This document shows positions 36,760 through 48,000 of a stretch of 64,000 nucleotides of DNA, one piece after another. The notes beneath the pieces are model-generated. The model was not told where the DNA came from, searched no databases, and saw nothing but the letters and a program-made list of their open reading frames with translations. The first letter of the stretch is position 1. Every line of letters begins with the position of its first letter. A program made the translations under genes and the position numbers. The stretch comes from Lineus longissimus (Eukaryota > Nemertea > Pilidiophora > Heteronemertea > Lineidae), in contig NC_088308.1 in NCBI RefSeq assembly GCF_910592395.1, positions 13,905,001 to 13,969,000 on the forward strand. The letters are read 5' to 3'.

Positions 36760-38213
36760 TCTAAAAGGCCTTAGTCACAGTATATCATTGTTTCCAATAC
36801 AAAATACATTACGCCTCGTTTTGATCGGAGCGGTCTTGGTATCGTAACCAATGACCGCCTGCGAAATTTTTTTCTGCAGGATACTTCTGCCATAGTGTAC
36901 ATCTGACAGCCAATCAGAATTCAAGGCAAGCACGTGTCTTTGTTGACATCATCTTTCCACATGGCGCAATAATGTCAACAATGCCACGTGTTCTGATAAT
37001 CTTGGAAAGAACAAGTAAGCAAATGGTTAGAGGAGTATATTAGCTAAAATATATTTATTTGCAGTATCTTAACATGTATTTTCATTGTCGAGTGGACTGT
37101 ATTTATTGGACTTGTCTGTTAAGGCGCACTGTGCTCGGCAAAATAGCCGAGGTTGAATGTTTATCTGTCAACCGTGTAACTAGTTCTGCTGTATATGCAT
37201 AGGTGGCGCCACCATTCAATTTTATTTTGTTTGCTTGTCAAAATGTGTTTTATACAATGGCCCTTCAACAATGTTCAAACTACCAAAATAGGCCTGATAC
37301 CTTCAACAGCAGACATCGGATACACTGTCCCTTTAATAATTATCAACATTGGCAACACTGTCAGTGTCACTGCCCCTTAAAATTTCACAAATCAATGCAT
37401 GCACTGCAATGTAGGATCAGATCAGCTGATGCCTCTTTTGTACGCATAATGTCATCAATTTTACAATGAATCTGTGCAATTCATTCCTAAACACTACGAC
37501 ACAAACCTTGAGTTGAGCATACTTGGGGTCAGACAATTATTGTCACATTCACAGTTGAAGTGGCACTCGGCATGCGACTCGGTATCGTCCATTGTATTTG
37601 CATTATCATGCATAAATAAACAGTGTGACGTCAAAGATCGCGCCAATTGTGATTGGCTGTCAGATGTACACTGTGGCAGAAGTATCCTGCAGAAAAAAAT
37701 TTCGCTGACCGCCTGGGTAGGTATAAAATTCTGAATTTTAGCAGACGAATTATTTTCACCAAGAAGCAACGACTCAGCCCCACAAAACAATGTCAAGAAC
37801 ACGAGATTTTGAAGTATTCCCCGATATTGGGATTTGTGAAGTAGGGAGGATACCCGAGGACTCTTTCGAGGTCGTCAGTCAGGATTACTGGGAATTCCCT
37901 TCCTGCGTGACGTCATCTTCACAAGCAACAATATGGCGGAGTTCCGGACACCAGGCTGGATCATTCTTTGACGAAAACGGAACATATATACCTTTCAAAT
38001 CGTATTTAATTTGTTTAATTTTGAAACCTTTTAGAATAGAAATTAATACCTCGCTGTCGGTCATTGGTTGTATAATCAAGACCGCTCGGGTAGACCTCAA
38101 ATTACGTCTAAAACCCTCGGCGAAGCGCCTCGGGTTTTGGACTGCATTTTCGGTCTACCCGAGCGGTCTTGATTATACAACCAATGACCGCCAGCTCGGT
38201 ATTAATTCCTTAA
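36760..38213 (+). repeat. Copy B of the transposon core, split by a MITE
   Basis: 36760-36860 and 37715-38213 match 26519-27173 at high identity, less a 45-bp deletion. The terminal repeats of copy A are absent, so this is either a truncated copy or shows that the core moves on its own. The dyad module (gagcggtcttg...ccaatgaccgc) occurs three times, as in copy A. Confidence 0.8.
36861..37705. mobile_element. 845-bp MITE inside copy B, 9-bp target duplication
   Basis: tgaccgcct occurs at 36852-36860 and 37706-37714. Copy A has the unoccupied site (tgaccgcctggg). The ends are gcgaaatttttttctgcagg and its reverse complement, with inverted match of about 55 bp and one mismatch. No coding frame of size. 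9-bp duplications fit Mutator-like elements, which is inference. Confidence 0.9.
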
Positions 38214-38281
38214 GTAAGACAAATGCAAGACAAGAAGACATTGTGAATGTCATATGGTTCCCACGTAGTTATATTCAGTAA
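37790..38281 (+). CDS. Element-borne 163-codon frame, intact copy, unknown
   Basis: ATG 37790 opens a frame starting MSRTRDFEVFPDIGICEVG and reading DSFEVVSQDYWEFP, then through the inverted-repeat module into flanking DNA. It is the same frame as 26697 but without the nonsense codon and without 15 acidic codons, so an in-frame deletion and an avoided stop distinguish the copies. The second half is translated hairpin DNA and unlikely to be a real domain. It may be a captured exon piece. I recognise no function. Confidence 0.3.
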   Translation: MSRTRDFEVFPDIGICEVGRIPEDSFEVVSQDYWEFPSCVTSSSQATIWRSSGHQAGSFFDENGTYIPFKSYLICLILKPFRIEINTSLSVIGCIIKTARVDLKLRLKPSAKRLGFWTAFSVYPSGLDYTTNDRQLGINSLSKTNARQEDIVNVIWFPRSYIQ

Positions 38282-38282
38282 C

Positions 38283-38945
38283 AAAAATTTTGAGTTTGAC
38301 CTTGACCTTGACCTTTAACCTTCAAGGTCATTGCATAATTGAAATGAGCAACCTTAATAACAGATGTAGGTGAAGTTTCCGTGACTCTCACTATACCATG
38401 GACCAAGATATTTCAAAATATCAAAGTTCATATATCAAAATCTCATGATATCTCGACAACCTGACACCTGTAATTGAACATTTTGACTTCATTGAAACCC
38501 TACAATGAACACAGATGACCTAGGTTTTGTTGCATGTTGCCAAACTATCCAAGCATCAAAATATTGCAAAATATCAAATTTGAGATATCAATATCACCAT
38601 GACCCCACCATCCTATATCAAATGTGAGTTGCCCATTCGATTCCCAAGGTTGGAAAACCTAGGGGTAGAACTCATTTCCATTGCTGTACACCTCAAAATG
38701 GCCGAGTTATGCCATCTGGAAAAAAGCGTGACGGACAAAATATCAAGTCTGATATGTCAATTACATCATGATCCAGGCATCCCAGGATGAAAATGATTAG
38801 CTCATTGGATTGGCAGGGTTGACAAACCTGGGGGTACGACATGTTTCCAGAGCTGTAGCTGTTGAGGGAGATAAGATATGAAGGTGTGACGGACGGACAC
38901 ACACACACACACGCACGCACGCACACATACGCATTCGCGCCCAAA
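38283..38945 (+). repeat. Repeat with TGACCT tandem motifs ending in a CA-rich microsatellite
   Basis: TGACCT occurs three times at 6-bp steps (38297-38314), followed by TCAAGGTCA (38322-38330). The block ends in (CA)n and CGCA microsatellite near 38895-38940 after 'gtgacggacgg'. It resembles the dispersed repeat class at 1330 and 19019 but is a distinct family. Confidence 0.5.
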
Positions 38946-38959
38946 TAGGAGGACACCCG

Positions 38960-41660
38960 TTTTTTCCCGAGTTAGGTGACCTTCCACTTCTGACCATTGA
39001 ATGATGTATATTGCCGTGTTTCTTGGTTCATGCTTATCTTATGTACCAACATACACTGAGAACTAAAGCATAGGCTCATGAATAAAGGTTGGCGTCTGTA
39101 ATTGTTAGGGGGACATCACTATTACCGAGTTATGGGAAACAAAATGACCTTGACCTTATTAGTCCACATTAATAAGTATGTCAAGATGTGTGTCCCCGTA
39201 ATACATCACTATATTCAGATGTTTAAAAATGATTATGGCCTGCTATAAGGGTCTGGCATCATACATTCGCCGAGCAATTTTACCGATGATGGAACAGGGC
39301 TAGGTTTTGAAAACTAACAATGGGACAGGTTTCTTTTCGTTTTTATTCACCATACATGTAATTTAAGGTAGACATAGCTCTCCACTACCTGCCAGTTTAA
39401 TCATGGAGAAAGTCAACCAGCAACAAAAATCAAAGAAATATATTTAATATTTAAACTCTTCTAACGTTACATGAAGATAAGTAATCCATCACTTAAACCT
39501 AGTTTCATAAAAAGCCCCGAACCGTATTTAGCAGGGCAGGTGAAAAATATAGGCCTACTGAATTAAAGAAACATCCTTCTCCAGTACACGATGAGTAAAG
39601 CTAATCCCAGACTCATTTATTTCTACATCCATACATGGAAGTATGATGTACATTTATTCCACGATTCATCTACACAAAAGAATACCTCACTGGTTATGAG
39701 GTCTATACCTTGTTATGGGGTCTATACCTCACTGGTTATATGAGGTCTATAGTCCTTATAAAAGCCACGTCTTTTTCATCAAGCTAAGGAACTGCGTAAA
39801 TTGATTGAGCATATCGGAATAAAAACTTGTTTATATTTTTTGAAATAAACTTGGTTTCGTTCAAACAAAAACGGCTTGCCATATAAAAGACCGCATATTA
39901 ACCGATTAGATAGACATCTCACTGCGCCCTCTATAGCAGTTTCAGGAGGGAATAATGCTTAACTTTAAGTTGAACTTCACTCGATATCCTACAGTGGTAG
40001 AAAAGACGTCTTCGGCAACACTAAAAAGCTAGATAGCTTCAGTCTGTGGTAACGGGCCAGGTCTTGTAGTGTCCCAGAACATTTACACCGGGTTCGCCCA
40101 TTTTTTGTTTGGCCAACAAATCATACTAAGTATAACTTGCCGCCTTACGAATGGTTGATTTCAAAGGTCAACCATAGAACAGCGAACTGCCTGGACTGAG
40201 CTCCATCCGCACACAATAGCACAATCATGTAAGGCGCTGTCCGGCCACGATAGCAGTCATAAGAAGGTCGTCAGCCTAACAGCTCTATCAGGGACAGAGT
40301 CCGTGCAGCGACGTGGCGGTTTTGCGGCTATAGAGCCTTAACCTCCACCTCTACTATAATTTAATAATCATGTAATCTTTTCAATATCCTGTACACGAGG
40401 AAGCTCATAGTAGACCTAACAGTCATTGTAGGCATGAGGAGGACACGTCTTAGATGCTTCACCTTTGATCTCCATCAGTGGTTCGCCCTTAACATGGCCC
40501 TAACTCCAAACTTGTAATGGCTTTGCATCGTACAAAAGATTTCCGCGTGGGAATAATCATCCACTTGTCCTTGTCTTGAAGGCGGAGCTCTACTGCGCGC
40601 ACTTCTAAGCATCCTAAAGAAACCTGGTAGGGTAACACAGCGGTAATCCCAGTAGGATATTACAGACTTAAAACATCAAAAACATCTGCAGGTTTCCTAG
40701 TAGGCATATTTGCGTATAGGTGATTGGCCTTGCTATCGAATATCTTGAGAAACTAACGAAAAAAGAAACAATATATTCAAAAGTTATTTTAATGACAATT
40801 TTTATTTATTCAATCTACACATCTACAATCTGCAATTCATTACATGAATAAAACAAGGAATAAATGACAAACTCCACAACCTAACAATGTAATGTCAATA
40901 ATACAAACGCCAGAAGCTAGCAGCCTCATCACCATGACGCTCATCCATGCCTAGAGAATGTTCATCTAAAGCATGTCAGATTTAGCATTTTATTTGAACA
41001 GTTTACCGTCTCAAACCATGCATCTATTTGGTTTATTCATGATGCCGTGTCTTCATTTCCTCAGGAGCACTACGACTTTCTTTGGCAAAATCCATTAAAT
41101 GCCACTACAAGGCGATTTCTTAAAGAGACTTTACAGCTTGATATAGAATGAATAGTTGATAAAGGAGACAAAGCAGATTTCTACTGAATAGCAAAAAAAA
41201 CCCAAACAAAAACATCTAATTAACACGAAGCAGTTTCAAAAACAGTTTTTGAAATCTACATTTAAGGAAAAAAAAACTCAAGTACCCCGTCATCTCAACA
41301 TTGCATAAACTTCAGAACACTCAGCAAAAATCGAATGGACTTTGGCATGTTTGGTGTGGGACAAAACAGTGGCCAAGTTAGATATCTATTTGAATTCTAT
41401 CATCTTGATCCTCTTCCTAATGAAAAAAGAAAAACGGTTTGGAAGTGTTTTTTTACTCTAGATCCAACCGCTTTTCAAGCCCAAGAGCAAAGAAAACAAA
41501 CTGATATTCACTCCATCATGTCTTGCTCTGCCACTTTTTACCAGCAATACATTGTGTCAATTTACCTTTCTTCACTCATGGTCAACAAAATAATGATAAC
41601 GATAGCAGAATGTGTCATGCAATGAACCTAGCACATCACTATAAACAACAGAGATACCCA
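38960..41660. other. No gene recognised
   Basis: Long AT-rich stretch with chance frames only. Confidence 0.35.
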
Positions 41661-41670
41661 GCAAACACAA

Positions 41671-42444
41671 TAATGGGTGGTATGCATAAAAACGAAGTAA
41701 ATACTTCGAGTAGAAGCAAAAAGTAAAAGCAATTACTAGAAGTAACTAGTAAATGTAAAAGTAAAAGGTCAGTTTCATATTCATAATCTTTACCTTTTAC
41801 TGCAAAGCATATGCTTCAACTAGACTAGTAATTACTTGTTTACAACCATGATGTCAGCCTATTCAGAGGCATGGACAGTGGTTATGTAAGCTTACTTATG
41901 ACATTCTTAACTATTGTATGGCAACTTGACCCTTTTGTCATTACATTCGAAGTAAGAAAGTCTCTTAAAAGATATGCATAAAACTGGTGGATACCTTTTA
42001 CTTGAAATCGGTAGCCTCTTTGCATTGCCCAAAAAAACAATTCCCTCCAAATGAAGTTTTCTTTATGATATCTTCAAAATAATTGATTGCGTTGATGGGG
42101 TGTTAGTATATGAACATGATACATCTTCCTATCTATAGAAACTAAATAAAAGCTGCCATTTAATAGAAATAATTTTGATGTACTTGACTTCCAAGGTTGG
42201 TCTGGAGCTACCTTGGGATTTTGAAGTATTTACTACAAAATGTGTAGTATTTACTTCACTTTATGCATACCGAATGAAGTATTTACTACTTTTTAAGTAA
42301 ACACTAGACAAGTAAATACTTGATACTTCTAGTAGTAAATACTTTTAAGTAAAAGGTTTTACTGTAACTTTATGCATACAGATGGCAGTAAATACTACAA
42401 ATTTCAAGCAAGTATTTACTAGTTTTTATGCATACCACCCATTA
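41671..42444. mobile_element. 774-bp MITE built from 'agtaaatactt' words, 6-bp duplication
   Basis: Ends taatgggtggtatgcataaa and its reverse complement, flanked by acacaa at 41665-41670 and 42445-42450. The interior, especially 42230-42420, is packed with aagtaaatactt and agtagtaaatac variants in both orientations. No protein is encoded. Confidence 0.82.
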
Positions 42445-42464
42445 ACACAAACCAAATTTAGTCA

Positions 42465-42715
42465 TCATTTCAAGTAGCCAATAAAGCTCATGTTGGACGG
42501 TTTACCGTCACAAATCATGCATACATGTATCTGGTCCAAAACAAGTAGTCAATAAAGCTTATGTTGGACGGTTTACCATCACAAATCATGCATACATGTA
42601 TCTGGTCCAAAACAAGTAGCCAATAAAGCTTATGTTGGATGGTTTACCATCACAAATCATGCATACATGTACCATCACAAATCATGCATACATGTATCTG
42701 GTCCAAAACAAAACC
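42465..42715 (+). repeat. ~78-bp tandem repeat, three copies
   Basis: 'caaatcatgcatacatgtat' and 'ccaataaagct.atgttgga' recur at about 78-bp spacing, with an extra partial unit at the right end. A distant relative lies near 40980-41040. Confidence 0.75.
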
Positions 42716-42896
42716 ACTCTTTACTGTGAACAGTGGTAACACTCGTTCAATGAATATAATACATGTATATATATTGAATAAAACGTTCAGTCGGCAGTCT
42801 GCATGAAATAAATATGCTTTTTACCACATCCGGCTAATGTCCCCACAGGTACTGCCTTATTCATCAACACAAACCTGTTTGGTAGTTTGCTCAGAT

Positions 42897-43028
42897 TTCC
42901 TGCCTGTCCGTTTTCAATAGCGATGAGCACTTCGGAAACCTTGGCCATCTCTATTGTCGAATGGTGCAGATGATACCAGTCTTTATGGACATTAACGGTA
43001 TGTCCCAGGTGATAGCTAAGCCACTCAA
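42897..43028 (-). pseudogene. Duplicated fragment of recombinase exon 7
   Basis: 132 bp match 47092-47223 with about six differences. On the minus strand it reads EWLSYHLGHTVNVHKDWYHL and STIEMAKVSEVLIAIENGQA. It keeps the LGH and Tyr motifs but lacks exon 7's splice borders. It lies 1.6 kb downstream of the stop codon of the recombinase gene, in the same orientation. Confidence 0.9.
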
Positions 43029-43582
43029 AGTGACCTCTGATGATTCAAATAACCTTGGGTTAGTGTCATTTGTCATACCGACCAACAAATGTTTTCCGTT
43101 GTACTGACTATAAGTTAATCAGTATTACATTTAAATACCTCACTTCATCCATTAATCATGGAATCTATAATGCATTTCAAAACGGTAGTGCTACTCATGC
43201 TTGCTCCATCTGGACCCACACTCTTCCCCACAACCATGACAGATGCTGTCCACATATTACATGTACATGTAGTGAGGAAAATAAAAAAATTACCCCCAAT
43301 TAAAACCAAGATTTACATCTATCATAACTTTAGATGTGAATTTAATTCAGTGGATTTTTGAGGCACAAAATCGCTTTTGTGGACCCTGAATTTGAAAATG
43401 TCCGTTAAAACCCTAAAGGAGGCTACAGAAGGTGATTTTGGAATGGTGCTGGTACAAGAAAAATACTGTTTCAACAAAAGACATAGAGGTTGAATTTATG
43501 TTGACATACACTGACAGAAATGAAAGGTAGTAATATTGTCCTTATATAAAGCTATGTGATTAGTTGCGTTTATGTGGGCATA

Positions 43583-43981
43583 CCCAGGTCGAAAAATCCC
43601 GATAAGATTATTAGTTAAAGCCTGAACATATGTAATTTCAGCGCTGGGTCGAGTTTGAAGACATGGGAAGTCAACCCAGCGCTGCAGCATATGCATGTAT
43701 ATAACAGGTACACAATGGGGACATCTAGCGGTGGTAAAAGTCATCAACTTCTATCTGGGTACGTAAATAGCCATGTGGCTCTTTACACTCCCTTGACTGC
43801 CTGTAATCTCCCTTTAAGATCATAAGTTTGTACAGATAATGTACATTATTCATAGGATTCTTGTAATATTCTTAGTTAAGATCTTCTTACAAGTATCTTC
43901 TAACTAACGTACACATTTATGTATAAAAAATTAATAAGATCTTAACTAAGAATCAAATCTTATAGGGATTTTCGACCAGGG
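43583..43981. mobile_element. 399-bp MITE, TA target duplication
   Basis: Ends cccaggtcgaaaaatcccga and (reverse complement of the right end) ccctggtcgaaaatccctat, both leading into aagatt. TA lies at 43581-43582 and 43982-43983. Internal hairpins: cagcgctgggt...acccagcgctg near 43640-43685, and ttcttagttaagatctt with its inverse near 43868-43953. Confidence 0.8.
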
Positions 43982-44608
43982 TACTGTGAACATCATGGTA
44001 TTCAGAAAAAAAATGACCGAATGAAATATGAACTCTGTGCACTTTTAGCCAAGATAGTGCTGTCATGCATTGAATATAAGAGTGCATTGAAAGACATCAT
44101 ACAGATAATAGAATATGCTATTTTTACACATCTTAACTAATTGTTTTTGTTCTATGCTATATGTAGATATGCAAGACATACTAATAATATGTAAAGGTAT
44201 ATAACTGACTATATGAGGCATATATTTACATATTTTTTGGTATAATCCCTGCGACAGAAAACACACAAGGAATATTCAATACTTATTTTGCACCTTAACA
44301 GATGATCCGTTTTGACTGGCACCAGTCCACACATCCACTCTAAATTGCTGCAGACTCCATGACAACATTCCATCAGTCTGCAGTAGGAAACTGTCTTGGC
44401 TATCCAAAAAAATGCATTTCATGTAATGTCGAGACATACTACACATGGCATACATGAGAAAATTGAAACTAATATCGCTCTTGTGGTCGATAATAATGCT
44501 ACACACATTTATAATGAAATATGCAACACACTATACTAATAATAATAGCCCTAAGTTGCTGTGTTACTTATAATAATAGCCAAATTAAGTCCCCATGTTA
44601 CTTTAGTA

Positions 44609-45099
44609 TTATCGGAATTGGCCCTTTTCGCTTGACATTTTCATCAATTTCTGGCCCATGGTGACTCTTTGTCTTATTATATAGTGCACTTTACTTTTAA
44701 TCTGTAGATAGGGACGCCTATTCAGCACTGGGTATTTAGCCATCACTATTTCTACTTCATGCTTTCTGGGTACTTTCTTATTGAGAATATTTTCCTTGAA
44801 GCCCTTCTCAACAGCAGCTAGTTCATCTCCTGTCCACCTTACAACAGGGGCTTTAGTTGATGTTCTTTGCTTACTGGTGATACATCTTTTCTTAGATGGT
44901 TTATCAATCGGCATTGTTTCATTACCAGAGTCAGAGAGAGATGAGCTGTACGCACTGGCACTGTAGTTCTCGTCTAGATCAGAGTCGTCCAACTCACTGT
45001 CACTGCCATAATTGTGATTAACATCCTTTACTTTCTGCTTCGGCCGAGCGTTCGCACCTGACGTTCTGCTTTTCTTATCCTCTACGTCTAGGTCACTTA
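44609..45099 (-). CDS. Last exon: SANT/Myb-like C-terminal region
   Basis: Exon 11 (counting the upstream 58.5-kb exon as exon 1) follows acceptor 'cacattacag' in phase 1 and encodes 163 residues to a stop at 44609. An acidic stretch (SDSELDDSDLDENYSASAYS) leads to a basic one, then VVRWTGDELAAVEKGFKENI, LNKKVPRKHEVEIVMAKYPV and YLQIKSKVHYIIRQR. The spacing of W, the VPRK loop and the final helix matches the C-terminal domain I recall in related fish and invertebrate proteins, probably DNA- or protein-binding. Confidence 0.75.
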
Positions 45100-48000
45100 C
45101 TGTAATGTGATTATAAACATATGAATACGCTGTCTTGTCTGAAATGATCATATCTGCCTAAACTGAAGTAGTGAAACCAAACGGAAAACAACTGATACTG
45201 TGTCACATTTAGTGGAGGCAATGGAGTCGTTCAAATATCTTTACATTTTACCTATTGATCTTTCCTATTCTTATTTCCACCTTGCCAATTAATGCAAATC
45301 CTTTATGGCATATTCCTAATTTGATGATATTCGAAAATTATCCATTAGCAAGCAACCTTGCCTACTCTCATTCCATCCACTTCCCATTTTACTAACAGTG
45401 GGTTCGTTTTATTCAGGAACCACAGTAAGCAGAAATGTTCGCACAACATGTGCCTGCATGTAGGATACCCTCTGTTTCACGTCATATTTTTCATTCTTAC
45501 CTTTTGACTTGTTCTTTGATTGGGCCTCCATCTCACTGTTGACGTTATCTATTCCTGAAAGATCAACCGCCCTAATTATTTCACACCAATGTAAGACTCC
45601 ATCATGTTGTCAATCTCACAGCACTTACGCAATTCGACCTTTGTGACCTTGAAAAGTAGGTCATAATCAAAACCTGTATGATATGACTGCGGTGTATCCT
45701 TGCTAGGAGTATCTACAATTAGATCTTTATTGAAAACGGATCAATTTCCCCAGAATAATTGCTTAGAAGCTGTAGATAGGCGATATCATTAACTTCAGTG
45801 GTCTGCCCAGAAACAGGTTTACCCAACAAAACAACAAAACCATTATGACCAAAAGTGTTGTTATTGGCACTCTGGAAACACCTCGAATCCATCAAATAAA
45901 CTTTGTCAAAACATTCTCTATACCACCCTGATTAAAAAGTGTTACTTTTAGGGATTAACCCATTTCTGGGTGGGTCAAATGTCAGTGTGGTAGGGCTACA
46001 CCCATTTTTACCTTTTAACACATTCTTTTTCCTTTTCTTCCTGGACTGTGGTTCAGTACCAGCATTTGGAAGGCAAGCCTCAGTCTCAACGTTGATGTTT
46101 TCATCTCCTGGAAGATCAAATTAAAATAAAGCAATATTTTAACTCTATAATTACCAGTATTTTGTACCAATGGAACATGTGTAGATGTTTTCCAATGCGG
46201 TCATTATACTAAGTCTCTGTGGGTTTTTTTCAATGTGGCCAGTTTATCAGTGAGTCTCCTATTGTCACACAACACTGAATAAAGTTTTGCCGGTTTGATG
46301 GAGGGCCTAAAAATAGAGAACCCATTTGAATTAACTGGTTGTGTACCCTCTCAGAAATGACAAATTGCCATTACTCTCAATAACATTTGTATCTACCAAC
46401 TTTCTTTTATTTTTGCTCCCATGCTGTTTTTAAACGACATGGTCTGTATGCAGTATAGTGGGAATGGTTTTACAGCACAAAAAGTGACTGTGACATTTAG
46501 TTCCCTCCTTCCTAGTCTACTTATACAGTTATTTCTTACCTTGGTAGTCTTCCACTTCCTTTCTCTTCACATTGGATCCGGCATCTGCCTTTTTTTCACT
46601 TTTTGCACTAGTGTCAACATCTTCCTCATCATCTGTAACATTCACCTCGTCCACTGGAAGGTCAATTTCTGTAAATAAAGGGATTTGTCTTTTATCATTT
46701 ATGCATTTACTAATTTTGTGGGATGCGGAGGGTTTTATCATCAATATTCAAAGAACATATCTGCAATAATAATCCTATATCATTGTCTACGGACTATTGA
46801 ATGTTTTACAGTTAGAATTTGACAATTTTTATTTATATCCATGTTGCAAACACCTCTCCTTGAAAACCATGTTTGGTTGTTTTGGGCTATTTTCTCAAAA
46901 GCATATACATGCAGAGCTTAGTAAATAATTGCAATTACAGCTCCTCAATCAATGGAGGCACACGATATAATTTGACCAATTTTCGTTGTATTGCATTGCA
47001 TTATAGTCACCAAAAAATACGGTTAAAATTCACTGAAGAAGTTGAATTTTACCATCGAATTGTATTTCGTCAATTGATTTCCCCTTGAACTTTCCTGCCT
47101 GTCCGTTTTCAATAGCGATGAGCACTTTGGAAACCTTGGCCATCTCTATTGTCGACTCGTGCAGACGATACCAGTCTTTATGGACATTAACGGTATGTCC
47201 CAGGTGATTGCTAAGCCACTCAATTTCTCCAGGTTTTAATCCCATTATCTGAAAAGTAATTATATGGATTTCTTTATTTCCGACAACTTTAAGAATACTA
47301 AATACTATGACTGTAATGAGGAAATAGAACATCTAATCAGATATACAGATATGGTACACAATGTTATTTTCCAAAAATTCTATAAAAAGGCATAAGCTGT
47401 TCATTTAAAAGTTCGATATCTGTAAAATTCCAATTGCAGAAATATGTACTGTTTTAAAACTTCAGCATTACCATTGTGTAGACTTATCTGCAAACACCAT
47501 GTGAATAACAAGTTTCAGCAAATTCGTCCCCATAATAACTGCACTACGGCATTGTGTACAAGTGAATTTACATATAATCGGACCACAATTAAATCAAACG
47601 GCCTACCCCTTTAAGTACAATAATGGGGCAGAAAATCACAATTTAGTGGATCAGGCTTCGACCTTGTGGAATGGAATGCAGGCAACAGTAATGTCCAGAT
47701 CAATGTAGAACAGGTGAAAATCACCATGTTCATTTCTATTTGGTTTGTAGAAACAGAAATGGATGGGTTGTGACAGTCTTCACCGCCAAGACAGAAATTA
47801 TTATTGTTGTTTTCCTCATTTTATATTTGAGAAAAATCACTTTTCTTCAGATTTATCATCTGCGAAATCATGTATCATTGTCTTGTTGGTGTATTCCACT
47901 GCCATCCAGTGAGGACAAAGGACAATCAGTAGATCTCCATATCAAGGTTAAAAAGATTGTCATACCTGTGTGACAGTAGCGGTATATTTGCGCAATCTTG

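Noticed and set aside
36861-37705. hAT element (8-bp duplication)
   Set aside because: The flanks and the empty site in copy A fit 9 bp better, and the ends lack hAT-like termini.
37790-38281. A real 163-aa protein
   Set aside because: As a full-length product it is doubtful because the second half is translated palindrome; kept only as a low-confidence element-borne frame.
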